Assembly (NCBI GenBank): GCA_035610835.1
Contig: CM069447.1
Location: 44,799,893-44,863,892 of the forward strand
Direction: 5' to 3'
DNA from: Ophiura sarsii
Taxonomy: Eukaryota; Echinodermata; Ophiuroidea; Amphilepidida; Ophiuridae
DNA length: 64,000 bases
The number at the start of each line of letters is the position of its first letter. Position 1 is the stretch's first letter. Below the pieces are notes generated by a model. It worked only from the letters and a program-made list of their open reading frames with translations, did not search any database and was not told the DNA's origin. This document shows positions 1 through 11,788 of the stretch, piece by piece. A program made the position numbers and the translations under genes.

Positions 1-1872
1 TGTTAGGGACTGGTCATTTTATGCGTGATTATGGCCCGTTTATATGGTAAATCACTCAATATGACAACCGTCTATAGGGAATAACTCGTCTTTTATACAT
101 TGCATAATCTTCTAATTTGGAGAGTGGCAAGATATGTATATACTTATCATATATGGTAAAGATAAAGTAAATACGGCGTGTACATTGTTAGGGACTGGTC
201 ATTTCATGCGTGATTATGGCCCATTTATATGGAATGCGCGAGTGTTACATGTAGTCTTACATAGGGTGCAACGGGTGAAATTCATTATTTAAACTAATTA
301 TATGACAGTGGTTTATTATGCAACAATCAATTAAAATCCTTTTTGTTATCGCAATGCGTTTCTTTTTTGATAAGGGACCGGTCACAACCGCATTATAGAC
401 GCTATAAAGTAATAACTATTGTGTCAATTATTGTAGCGTTGTATTTGCCATGGAATGATTGTATTTTCTTTGCATTTACTTAACTTGACGGTTATAATTT
501 ATCTTCCGTGTTTAATAAATGCATTAAAAGTACGAAATGCATTGTGACGGACTGGTCATTTTACATGTGGTAGACAGAGAGAAAGAAAGACAAACAACAA
601 CCACCGAAAAAAGTTCAAAAATAAAGAAGAACAAAAACCAAAAGAGAGAAAAAACAAAAACAATATGTGACAAACAGATGAATAAAATAAACCAGTAAAT
701 GAGCCACGCGAATAACGAAAATGTTATATTAAATACATTATTAAAAACACCATGAGGATTTGAACCCGTGTCTCTGCCCTTAAGTATGAATATAGGCCAA
801 CGCGCTAACCAATTGAGCTAATCGCCCATCTATGCAATATCAAGTCAAATCAAGTGTCATATTATCTTCGGCTTTAGAAATTAGCACTGATTCACAATAC
901 ACCTTTCATAGTAACGCCTTATAGCGTATTTATATTCAGAACCATGCCCTCGTACTATCAGAGTATGGACAACCGTTGCGTTTGTCCATCCATTGAAAAG
1001 CATGCACATCGGTCGATTGTCCCCGATAAATAATAGAACTCCTATTATCTATTTAATTTAGACGGACAATCGTGTACACGCGTGCAATTCAATACGGTCA
1101 ACCGTGTAACGGTTGTCCATCACCGCGTCATTAGAATTCCAAAGACCGGGTTCGGCGAATTACCTACAATGTAATGTTTATACCACTGTGGACGATGCTA
1201 TTTAATATAATTCTCTTTATTTAGCTTTGGCCTTGTTATTATAATGTTATAAATGTAATAATTCTGTAATAAATGATTGCCGCGGTATGCTACGCGAGCA
1301 ATGTCGTGCGCTGTGTCCGAGTCGCTGGGAGCGATATGCGCGAGGCGTGTCAATCGATGTGCACGAGGAGTGTCTATCGCTGTGCGCGTGGCGTGTCGAG
1401 CGCTGCGCGCGAGACGTATAGATTGTTAATCATGATAGTTAGTTACCATCTCATTGTTCATGTTATTTCTTGGTAACAAAGTCGAGTGCTATGCTCGAAG
1501 TTTATACAAACGCGTAGCGCAAGCTGTAACCAAAGGATGCGCGTGGGATTGGGTCGAGCGCCACGCACGAACCGTCAAAGTTGTATTTAAATCATATTTT
1601 ATAATGTTCTCATGTTTATCGGGGTATCAGATGCTTTTTTCAAAATAAATAAGTCAGGCTTCCTTGAATAATAGGAGCAAATATGCAGGTTTAGGTATTT
1701 AATATGACCAGTCCCTAATTCAGTACTGTAGACACCTCTTGATGATGGTATATCAGGAGATTCATAGCATCTCTATTTACTGAAAATTTGATCAAAAAAG
1801 ACTTACAAATAAAAAAGTTGTGGCTAAAAATGTAAAATCAGATGATTTTTTTTGGACTTCATTCAGACATGT
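1..1872 (+). repeat. Array unit 1 (partial)
   Basis: Begins at unit position 336. It carries a 4-bp deletion in the apex of the long hairpin (near 1040) and a 269-bp deletion of the inverted-repeat module, with junction CAGACA/TGTCTG at 1866-1876. Confidence 0.95.
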
Positions 1873-4348
1873 CTGAGGCAATTGGTAAATGCTCAATATG
1901 ACAACTGTCTATAGGAAATAACTCGTGTTCTACACATTGCATAATCTTCTAATTTGGAGAGTGGCAAGATATGTATATAATTGTTATATACGGTAAAGAT
2001 AAAGTAAATACGACATTTACATTGTTAGGGACTGGTCATTTTATGCGTGATTATGGCCCGTTTGTATGGTAAATCACTCAATATGACAACCGTCTATAGG
2101 GAATAACTCGTCTTTTATACATTGCATAATCTTCTAATTTGGAGAGTGGCAAGATATGTATATACTTATCATATATGGTAAAGATAAAGTAAATACGACA
2201 TTTACATTGTTAGGGACTGGTCATTTTATGCGTGATTATGGCCCGTTTATATGGTAAATCACTCAATATGACAACCGTCTATAGGGAATAACTCGTCTTT
2301 TATACATTGCATAATCTTCTAATTTGGAGAGTGGCAAGATATGTATATACTTATCATATATGGTAAAGATAAAGTAAATACGGCGTGTACATTGTTAGGG
2401 ACTGGTCATTTCATGCGTGATTATGGCCCATTTATATGGAATGCGCGAGTGTTACATGTAGTCTTACATAGGGTGCAACGGGTGAAATTCATTATTTAAA
2501 CTAATTATATGACAGTGGTTTATTATGCAACAATCAATTAAAATCCTTTTTGTTATCGCAATGCGTTTCTTTTTTGATAAGGGACCGGTCACAACCGCAT
2601 TATAGACGCTATAAAGTAATAACTATTGTGTCAATTATTGTAGCGTTGTATTTGCCATGGAATGATTGTATTTTCTTTGCATTTACTTAACTTGACGGTT
2701 ATAATTTATCTTCCGTGTTTAATAAATGCATTAAAAGTACGAAATGCATTGTGACGGACTGGTCATTTTACATGTGGTAGACAGAGAGAAAGAAAGACAA
2801 ACAACAACCACCGAAAAAAGTTCAAAAATAAAGAAGAACAAAAACCAAAAGAGAGAAAAAACAAAAACAATATGTGACAAACAGATGAATAAAATAAACC
2901 AGTAAATGAGCCACGCGAATAACGAAAATGTTATATTAAATACATTATTAAAAACACCATGAGGATTTGAACCCGTGTCTCTGCCCTTAAGTATGAATAT
3001 AGGCCAACGCGCTAACCAATTGAGCTAATCGCCCATCTATGCAATATCAAGTCAAATCAAGTGTCATATTATCTTCGGCTTTAGAAATTAGCACTGATTC
3101 ACAATACACCTTTCATAGTAACGCCTTATAGCGTATTTATATTCAGAACCATGCCCTCGTACTATCAGAGTATGGACAACCGTTGCGTTTGTCCATCCAT
3201 TGAAAAGCATGCACATCGGTCGATTGTCCCCGATAAATAATAGAACTCCTATTATCTATTTAATTTAGACGGACAATCGTGTACACGCGTGCAATTCAAT
3301 ACGGTCAACCGTGTAACGGTTGTCCATCACCGCGTCATTAGAATTCCAAAGACCGGGTTCGGCGAATTACCTACAATGTAATGTTTATACCACTGTGGAC
3401 GATGCTATTTAATATAATTCTCTTTATTTAGCTTTGGCCTTGTTATTATAATGTTATAAATGTAATAATTCTGTAATAAATGATTGCCGCGGTATGCTAC
3501 GCGAGCAATGTCGTGCGCTGTGTCCGAGTCGCTGGGAGCGATATGCGCGAGGCGTGTCAATCGATGTGCACGAGGAGTGTCTATCGCTGTGCGCGTGGCG
3601 TGTCGAGCGCTGCGCGCGAGACGTATAGATTGTTAATCATGATAGTTAGTTACCATCTCATTGTTCATGTTATTTCTTGGTAACAAAGTCGAGTGCTATG
3701 CTCGAAGTTTATACAAACGCGTAGCGCAAGCTGTAACCAAAGGATGCGCGTGGGATTGGGTCGAGCGCCACGCACGAACCGTCAAAGTTGTATTTAAATC
3801 ATATTTTATAATGTTCTCATGTTTATCGGGGTATCAGATGCTTTTTTCAAAATAAATAAGTCAGGCTTCCTTGAATAATAGGAGCAAATATGCAGGTTTA
3901 GGTATTTAATATGACCAGTCCCTAATTCAGTACTGTAGACACCTCTTGATGATGGTATATCAGGAGATTCATAGCATCTCTATTTACTGAAAATTTGATC
4001 AAAAAAGACTTACAAATAAAAAAGTTGTGGCTAAAAATGTAAAATCAGATGATTTTTTTTGGACTTCATTCAGACAATTCAGGAAAATTGGTGTTGGACC
4101 ACATAGTCCATTTCTTTGCTAATATCCCACTTTAAGGGACTATTTTCAAGCGCTGATTTTGCAACAAACTTGTGTGGAGAGCTTGAGCTATCTACTAAGT
4201 GATATCCCTCCCCCGCCCCCACCAATCAATGTTGAGGGTCCCAACGACCGTGGAGATGAAACGGTTCCGAACAACATTGAATGGGGGGACTGGGGGGTTG
4301 ATTTCAACGAAGTCCTCAAAGTGGTTCAACAGTTATTTCCGGAATTGT
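1873..4348 (+). repeat. Array unit 2 (2476 bp)
   Basis: Shares with unit 1 the 4-bp deletion in the hairpin apex (near 3243). The 283-bp inverted-repeat module is present. Confidence 0.95.
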
Positions 4349-4352
4349 CTGA
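4070..4352 (+). mobile_element. 283-bp module with 17-bp terminal inverted repeats
   Basis: TCAGACAATTCAGGAAA (4070-4086) is matched by the inverse of 4336-4352 with a single mismatch. The module is present in units 2-7, 9 and 11-20 and absent from 1, 8 and 10. In the short units 268 or 269 bp are gone and the residue is TCAGACA(T)TGTCTGA, the outer ends of both inverted repeats. This fits imprecise excision of a small element or a deletion across a foldback. No clear target duplication is visible outside the repeats. Confidence 0.6.
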
Positions 4353-4360
4353 GGCAATTG
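4137..4360 (+). pseudogene. Exon-like reading frame in the 283-bp module
   Basis: A pyrimidine-rich stretch with CTAAT and ending TTTAAG precedes 4137, and ATTG/GTAAAT gives a possible donor after 4360. Between them one frame of 74 codons is open, with balanced, protein-like composition: a YLLSDIPPPPPP run, an acidic stretch, IEWGDWGVDF, and an amphipathic segment ending LFPELSEAIG. The acidic Trp motif recalls the IDWG motifs of CDK5RAP3, but that is a weak lead and I do not assign a family. No start codon or partner exon is seen. There are 17 copies, beginning at 4137 plus the unit offsets. The last copy is cut at 48494 by the array edge, after which the frame meets TAG at once. It may be a host exon captured by the module, or chance. 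Confidence 0.35.
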
Positions 4361-4914
4361 GTAAATGCTCAATATGACAACTGTCTATAGGAAATAACTC
4401 GTGTTCTACACATTGCATAATCTTCTAATTTGGAGAGTGGCAAGATATGTATATAATTGTTATATACGGTAAAGATAAAGTAAATACGACATTTACATTG
4501 TTAGGGACTGGTCATTTTATGCGTGATTATGGCCCGTTTGTATGGTAAATCACTCAATATGACAACCGTCTATAGGGAATAACTCGTCTTTTATACATTG
4601 CATAATCTTCTAATTTGGAGAGTGGCAAGATATGTATATACTTATCATATATGGTAAAGATAAAGTAAATACGACATTTACATTGTTAGGGACTGGTCAT
4701 TTTATGCGTGATTATGGCCCGTTTATATGGTAAATCACTCAATATGACAACCGTCTATAGGGAATAACTCGTCTTTTATACATTGCATAATCTTCTAATT
4801 TGGAGAGTGGCAAGATATGTATATACTTATCATATATGGTAAAGATAAAGTAAATACGGCGTGTACATTGTTAGGGACTGGTCATTTCATGCGTGATTAT
4901 GGCCCATTTATATG
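4361..4914 (+). repeat. Three 185-bp subrepeats inside the unit
   Basis: Copies lie at 4361-4544, 4545-4729 and 4730-4914. The word TTAGGGACTGGTCAT recurs at exactly 185-bp spacing (4501, 4686, 4871). The first copy is more diverged and one base shorter; the second and third are nearly identical. The same trio occurs in each unit, and the window opens in the second copy of unit 1. This older internal duplication predates amplification of the whole unit. Confidence 0.93.
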
Positions 4915-5256
4915 GAATGCGCGAGTGTTACATGTAGTCTTACATAGGGTGCAACGGGTGAAATTCATTATTTAAACTAATTATATGACAGTGGTTTATT
5001 ATGCAACAATCAATTAAAATCCTTTTTGTTATCGCAATGCGTTTCTTTTTTGATAAGGGACCGGTCACAACCGCATTATAGACGCTATAAAGTAATAACT
5101 ATTGTGTCAATTATTGTAGCGTTGTATTTGCCATGGAATGATTGTATTTTCTTTGCATTTACTTAACTTGACGGTTATAATTTATCTTCCGTGTTTAATA
5201 AATGCATTAAAAGTACGAAATGCATTGTGACGGACTGGTCATTTTACATGTGGTAG

Positions 5257-5390
5257 ACAGAGAGAAAGAAAGACAAACAACAACCACCGAAAAAAGTTCA
5301 AAAATAAAGAAGAACAAAAACCAAAAGAGAGAAAAAACAAAAACAATATGTGACAAACAGATGAATAAAATAAACCAGTAAATGAGCCAC
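5257..5390 (+). other. A/purine-rich tract in each unit
   Basis: About 130 nt dominated by A with GAGA, AAGAA and ACAAAAAC runs and very few T, directly upstream on the plus strand of the tRNA-like element. No coding content is visible. The same tract occurs once per unit. Confidence 0.7.
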
Positions 5391-5428
5391 GCGAATAACG
5401 AAAATGTTATATTAAATACATTATTAAA

Positions 5429-5510
5429 AACACCATGAGGATTTGAACCCGTGTCTCTGCCCTTAAGTATGAATATAGGCCAACGCGCTAACCAATTGAG
5501 CTAATCGCCC
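5429..5510 (-). tRNA. Degenerate tRNA-like gene, one per array unit
   Basis: Read on the minus strand from 5510, a tRNA-type box A (TAGCTCAATTGG) with a D arm (GCTC paired to GCGC, one mismatch) is followed by box B (GGTTCAAATCC) and then TTTTT at 5430-5426, a Pol III terminator. The acceptor stem does not pair, the T stem is mostly broken, and the anticodon arm cannot be folded with a standard loop, so no amino acid is assigned and aminoacylation is unlikely. It is better read as a tRNA pseudogene or the head of a SINE. The 5' ends in units 1-20 are 827, 3034, 5510, 7990, 10470, 12950, 15430, 17910, 20143, 22623, 24856, 27336, 29816, 32296, 34776, 37256, 39736, 42216, 44696 and 47176. Confidence 0.6.
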
Positions 5511-5647
5511 ATCTATGCAATATCAAGTCAAATCAAGTGTCATATTATCTTCGGCTTTAGAAATTAGCACTGATTCACAATACACCTTTCATAGTAACGC
5601 CTTATAGCGTATTTATATTCAGAACCATGCCCTCGTACTATCAGAGT

Positions 5648-5807
5648 ATGGACAACCGTTGCGTTTGTCCATCCATTGAAAAGCATGCACATCGGTCGAT
5701 TGTCCCCGATAAATAATAGAACTAACTCCTATTATCTATTTAATTTAGACGGACAATCGTGTACACGCGTGCAATTCAATACGGTCAACCGTGTAACGGT
5801 TGTCCAT
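5648..5807 (+). repeat. Long imperfect hairpin (~160 nt) in each unit
   Basis: Nested inverted words share one centre near 5728: ATGGACAACCGTT (5648-5660) with its complement at 5795-5807, CGATTGTCC (5697-5705) with GGACAATCG (5751-5759), and AATAATAG with CTATTAT around the apex AACTAACTC (5720-5728). The intervening arms are the same length and partly complementary, so the whole segment can fold as one long stem. Units 1 and 2 lack 4 nt exactly in the apex loop, so the stem is kept. It could be an old foldback element or a source of hairpin RNA. Confidence 0.75.
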
Positions 5808-5980
5808 CACCGCGTCATTAGAATTCCAAAGACCGGGTTCGGCGAATTACCTACAATGTAATGTTTATACCACTGTGGACGATGCTATTTAATATAATTC
5901 TCTTTATTTAGCTTTGGCCTTGTTATTATAATGTTATAAATGTAATAATTCTGTAATAAATGATTGCCGCGGTATGCTAC

Positions 5981-6095
5981 GCGAGCAATGTCGTGCGCTG
6001 TGTCCGAGTCGCTGGGAGCGATATGCGCGAGGCGTGTCAATCGATGTGCACGAGGAGTGTCTATCGCTGTGCGCGTGGCGTGTCGAGCGCTGCGC
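5981..6095 (+). repeat. Five GC-rich 23-bp tandem repeats
   Basis: Copies at 5981, 6004, 6027, 6050 and 6073 follow the pattern GCGAGGCGTGTCNATCGNTGTGC with substitutions, and a partial sixth starts at 6096. This CpG-rich island stands out in an AT-rich unit. The 67-codon open frame over it is a by-product of the repeats and of TAA-poor composition. Confidence 0.85.
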
Positions 6096-6828
6096 GCGAG
6101 ACGTATAGATTGTTAATCATGATAGTTAGTTACCATCTCATTGTTCATGTTATTTCTTGGTAACAAAGTCGAGTGCTATGCTCGAAGTTTATACAAACGC
6201 GTAGCGCAAGCTGTAACCAAAGGATGCGCGTGGGATTGGGTCGAGCGCCACGCACGAACCGTCAAAGTTGTATTTAAATCATATTTTATAATGTTCTCAT
6301 GTTTATCGGGGTATCAGATGCTTTTTTCAAAATAAATAAGTCAGGCTTCCTTGAATAATAGGAGCAAATATGCAGGTTTAGGTATTTAATATGACCAGTC
6401 CCTAATTCAGTACTGTAGACACCTCTTGATGATGGTATATCAGGAGATTCATAGCATCTCTATTTACTGAAAATTTGATCAAAAAAGACTTACAAATAAA
6501 AAAGTTGTGGCTAAAAATGTAAAATCAGATGATTTTTTTTGGACTTCATTCAGACAATTCAGGAAAATTGGTGTTGGACCACATAGTCCATTTCTTTGCT
6601 AATATCCCACTTTAAGGGACTATTTTCAAGCGCTGATTTTGCAACAAACTTGTGTGGAGAGCTTGAGCTATCTACTAAGTGATATCCCTCTCCCGCCCCC
6701 ACCAATCAATGTTGAGGGTCCCAACGACCGTGGAGATGAAACGGTTCCGAACAACATTGAATGGGGGGACTGGGGGGTTGATTTCAACGAAGTCCTCAAA
6801 GTGGTTCAACAGTTATTTCCGGAATTGT

Positions 6829-9308
6829 CTGAGGCAATTGGTAAATGCTCAATATGACAACTGTCTATAGGAAATAACTCGTGTTCTACACATTGCATAA
6901 TCTTCTAATTTGGAGAGTGGCAAGATATGTATATAATTGTTATATACGGTAAAGATAAAGTAAATACGACATTTACATTGTTAGGGACTGGTCATTTTAT
7001 GCGTGATTATGGCCCGTTTGTATGGTAAATCACTCAATATGACAACCGTCTATAGGGAATAACTCGTCTTTTATACATTGCATAATCTTCTAATTTGGAG
7101 AGTGGCAAGATATGTATATACTTATCATATATGGTAAAGATAAAGTAAATACGACATTTACATTGTTAGGGACTGGTCATTTTATGCGTGATTATGGCCC
7201 GTTTATATGGTAAATCACTCAATATGACAACCGTCTATAGGGAATAACTCGTCTTTTATACATTGCATAATCTTCTAATTTGGAGAGTGGCAAGATATGT
7301 ATATACTTATCATATATGGTAAAGATAAAGTAAATACGGCGTGTACATTGTTAGGGACTGGTCATTTCATGCGTGATTATGGCCCATTTATATGGAATGC
7401 GCGAGTGTTACATGTAGTCTTACATAGGGTGCAACGGGTGAAATTCATTATTTAAACTAATTATATGACAGTGGTTTATTATGCAACAATCAATTAAAAT
7501 CCTTTTTGTTATCGCAATGCGTTTCTTTTTTGATAAGGGACCGGTCACAACCGCATTATAGACGCTATAAAGTAATAACTATTGTGTCAATTATTGTAGC
7601 GTTGTATTTGCCATGGAATGATTGTATTTTCTTTGCATTTACTTAACTTGACGGTTATAATTTATCTTCCGTGTTTAATAAATGCATTAAAAGTACGAAA
7701 TGCATTGTGACGGACTGGTCATTTTACATGTGGTAGACAGAGAGAAAGAAAGACAAACAACAACCACCGAAAAAAGTTCAAAAATAAAGAAGAACAAAAA
7801 CCAAAAGAGAGAAAAAACAAAAACAATATGTGACAAACAGATGAATAAAATAAACCAGTAAATGAGCCACGCGAATAACGAAAATGTTATATTAAATACA
7901 TTATTAAAAACACCATGAGGATTTGAACCCGTGTCTCTGCCCTTAAGTATGAATATAGGCCAACGCGCTAACCAATTGAGCTAATCGCCCATCTATGCAA
8001 TATCAAGTCAAATCAAGTGTCATATTATCTTCGGCTTTAGAAATTAGCACTGATTCACAATACACCTTTCATAGTAACGCCTTATAGCGTATTTATATTC
8101 AGAACCATGCCCTCGTACTATCAGAGTATGGACAACCGTTGCGTTTGTCCATCCATTGAAAAGCATGCACATCGGTCGATTGTCCCCGATAAATAATAGA
8201 ACTAACTCCTATTATCTATTTAATTTAGACGGACAATCGTGTACACGCGTGCAATTCAATACGGTCAACCGTGTAACGGTTGTCCATCACCGCGTCATTA
8301 GAATTCCAAAGACCGGGTTCGGCGAATTACCTACAATGTAATGTTTATACCACTGTGGACGATGCTATTTAATATAATTCTCTTTATTTAGCTTTGGCCT
8401 TGTTATTATAATGTTATAAATGTAATAATTCTGTAATAAATGATTGCCGCGGTATGCTACGCGAGCAATGTCGTGCGCTGTGTCCGAGTCGCTGGGAGCG
8501 ATATGCGCGAGGCGTGTCAATCGATGTGCACGAGGAGTGTCTATCGCTGTGCGCGTGGCGTGTCGAGCGCTGCGCGCGAGACGTATAGATTGTTAATCAT
8601 GATAGTTAGTTACCATCTCATTGTTCATGTTATTTCTTGGTAACAAAGTCGAGTGCTATGCTCGAAGTTTATACAAACGCGTAGCGCAAGCTGTAACCAA
8701 AGGATGCGCGTGGGATTGGGTCGAGCGCCACGCACGAACCGTCAAAGTTGTATTTAAATCATATTTTATAATGTTCTCATGTTTATCGGGGTATCAGATG
8801 CTTTTTTCAAAATAAATAAGTCAGGCTTCCTTGAATAATAGGAGCAAATATGCAGGTTTAGGTATTTAATATGACCAGTCCCTAATTCAGTACTGTAGAC
8901 ACCTCTTGATGATGGTATATCAGGAGATTCATAGCATCTCTATTTACTGAAAATTTGATCAAAAAAGACTTACAAATAAAAAAGTTGTGGCTAAAAATGT
9001 AAAATCAGATGATTTTTTTTGGACTTCATTCAGACAATTCAGGAAAATTGGTGTTGGACCACATAGTCCATTTCTTTGCTAATATCCCACTTTAAGGGAC
9101 TATTTTCAAGCGCTGATTTTGCAACAAACTTGTGTGGAGAGCTTGAGCTATCTACTAAGTGATATCCCTCCCCCGCCCCCACCAATCAATGTTGAGGGTC
9201 CCAACGACCGTGGAGATGAAACGGTTCCGAACAACATTGAATGGGGGGACTGGGGGGTTGATTTCAACGAAGTCCTCAAAGTGGTTCAACAGTTATTTCC
9301 GGAATTGT
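6829..9308 (+). repeat. Array unit 4 (2480 bp)
   Basis: Full-length consensus unit; I saw no private difference. Confidence 0.95.
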
Positions 9309-11788
9309 CTGAGGCAATTGGTAAATGCTCAATATGACAACTGTCTATAGGAAATAACTCGTGTTCTACACATTGCATAATCTTCTAATTTGGAGAGTGG
9401 CAAGATATGTATATAATTGTTATATACGGTAAAGATAAAGTAAATACGACATTTACATTGTTAGGGACTGGTCATTTTATGCGTGATTATGGCCCGTTTG
9501 TATGGTAAATCACTCAATATGACAACCGTCTATAGGGAATAACTCGTCTTTTATACATTGCATAATCTTCTAATTTGGAGAGTGGCAAGATATGTATATA
9601 CTTATCATATATGGTAAAGATAAAGTAAATACGACATTTACATTGTTAGGGACTGGTCATTTTATGCGTGATTATGGCCCGTTTATATGGTAAATCACTC
9701 AATATGACAACCGTCTATAGGGAATAACTCGTCTTTTATACATTGCATAATCTTCTAATTTGGAGAGTGGCAAGATATGTATATACTTATCATATATGGT
9801 AAAGATAAAGTAAATACGGCGTGTACATTGTTAGGGACTGGTCATTTCATGCGTGATTATGGCCCATTTATATGGAATGCGCGAGTGTTACATGTAGTCT
9901 TACATAGGGTGCAACGGGTGAAATTCATTATTTAAACTAATTATATGACAGTGGTTTATTATGCAACAATCAATTAAAATCCTTTTTGTTATCGCAATGC
10001 GTTTCTTTTTTGATAAGGGACCGGTCACAACCGCATTATAGACGCTATAAAGTAATAACTATTGTGTCAATTATTGTAGCGTTGTATTTGCCATGGAATG
10101 ATTGTATTTTCTTTGCATTTACTTAACTTGACGGTTATAATTTATCTTCCGTGTTTAATAAATGCATTAAAAGTACGAAATGCATTGTGACGGACTGGTC
10201 ATTTTACATGTGGTAGACAGAGAGAAAGAAAGACAAACAACAACCACCGAAAAAAGTTCAAAAATAAAGAAGAACAAAAACCAAAAGAGAGAAAAAACAA
10301 AAACAATATGTGACAAACAGATGAATAAAATAAACCAGTAAATGAGCCACGCGAATAACGAAAATGTTATATTAAATACATTATTAAAAACACCATGAGG
10401 ATTTGAACCCGTGTCTCTGCCCTTAAGTATGAATATAGGCCAACGCGCTAACCAATTGAGCTAATCGCCCATCTATGCAATATCAAGTCAAATCAAGTGT
10501 CATATTATCTTCGGCTTTAGAAATTAGCACTGATTCACAATACACCTTTCATAGTAACGCCTTATAGCGTATTTATATTCAGAACCATGCCCTCGTACTA
10601 TCAGAGTATGGACAACCGTTGCGTTTGTCCATCCATTGAAAAGCATGCACATCGGTCGATTGTCCCCGATAAATAATAGAACTAACTCCTATTATCTATT
10701 TAATTTAGACGGACAATCGTGTACACGCGTGCAATTCAATACGGTCAACCGTGTAACGGTTGTCCATCACCGCGTCATTAGAATTCCAAAGACCGGGTTC
10801 GGCGAATTACCTACAATGTAATGTTTATACCACTGTGGACGATGCTATTTAATATAATTCTCTTTATTTAGCTTTGGCCTTGTTATTATAATGTTATAAA
10901 TGTAATAATTCTGTAATAAATGATTGCCGCGGTATGCTACGCGAGCAATGTCGTGCGCTGTGTCCGAGTCGCTGGGAGCGATATGCGCGAGGCGTGTCAA
11001 TCGATGTGCACGAGGAGTGTCTATCGCTGTGCGCGTGGCGTGTCGAGCGCTGCGCGCGAGACGTATAGATTGTTAATCATGATAGTTAGTTACCATCTCA
11101 TTGTTCATGTTATTTCTTGGTAACAAAGTCGAGTGCTATGCTCGAAGTTTATACAAACGCGTAGCGCAAGCTGTAACCAAAGGATGCGCGTGGGATTGGG
11201 TCGAGCGCCACGCACGAACCGTCAAAGTTGTATTTAAATCATATTTTATAATGTTCTCATGTTTATCGGGGTATCAGATGCTTTTTTCAAAATAAATAAG
11301 TCAGGCTTCCTTGAATAATAGGAGCAACTATGCAGGTTTAGGTATTTAATATGACCAGTCCCTAATTCAGTACTGTAGACACCTCTTGATGATGGTATAT
11401 CAGGAGATTCATAGCATCTCTATTTACTGAAAATTTGATCAAAAAAGACTTACAAATAAAAAAGTTGTGGCTAAAAATGTAAAATCAGATGATTTTTTTT
11501 GGACTTCATTCAGACAATTCAGGAAAATTGGTGTTGGACCACATAGTCCATTTCTTTGCTAATATCCCACTTTAAGGGACTATTTTCAAGCGCTGATTTT
11601 GCAACAAACTTGTGTGGAGAGCTTGAGCTATCTACTAAGTGATATCCCTCCCCCGCCCCCACCAATCAATGTTGAGGGTCCCAACGACCGTGGAGATGAA
11701 ACGGTTCCGAACAACATTGAATGGGGGGACTGGGGGGTTGATTTCAACGAAGTCCTCAAAGTGGTTCAACAGTTATTTCCGGAATTGT
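9309..11788 (+). repeat. Array unit 5 (2480 bp)
   Basis: Full-length, with A to C at 11328, a variant shared only with unit 6. Confidence 0.95.

Larger units (their letters stand above)
5057..6402 (+). mobile_element. Possible Harbinger-like core inside the unit
   Basis: GGGACCGGTCA at 5057-5067 and the inverse TGACCAGTCCC at 6392-6402 form an 11-bp terminal inverted repeat with one mismatch, and both sides are flanked by TAA (5054-5056 and 6403-6405). PIF/Harbinger elements are known for 3-bp TWA target duplications and GGG/GGC termini, and two clear MITEs with GGGACCG ends and TAA duplications lie at 49.6 kb and 56.4 kb. No transposase is encoded. Related GGACTGGTCA motifs also occur at the subrepeats and at 5231, so other pairings are possible. 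The assignment is inference. Confidence 0.4.
4349..6828 (+). repeat. Array unit 3 (2480 bp, reference unit)
   Basis: Full-length unit used as reference for the subfeatures. Its private variant is C to T at 6691, in the proline-codon run of the exon-like frame. Confidence 0.95.

Noticed and set aside
4137..4360. Assignment of the exon-like frame to CDK5RAP3
   Set aside because: Only a short Trp-acidic motif is similar and the surrounding order does not fit; kept as a lead only.
4501..4506. TTAGGG as telomeric repeat
   Set aside because: Only isolated TTAGGG words within longer motifs; no tandem hexamer run.
5429..5510. Functional tRNA gene
   Set aside because: Acceptor and T stems do not pair and no standard anticodon loop forms, so only a tRNA-like call is kept.
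5960..6163. 67-codon frame repeated in every unit as a conserved small gene
   Set aside because: It overlies the 23-bp GC-rich repeats, has no recognisable domain, and its conservation is explained by recent amplification. The 21-bp duplication changes it freely.
6141..6335. 64-codon frame repeated in every unit
   Set aside because: No domain, no splice or start context, and identity between copies is not evidence of selection.
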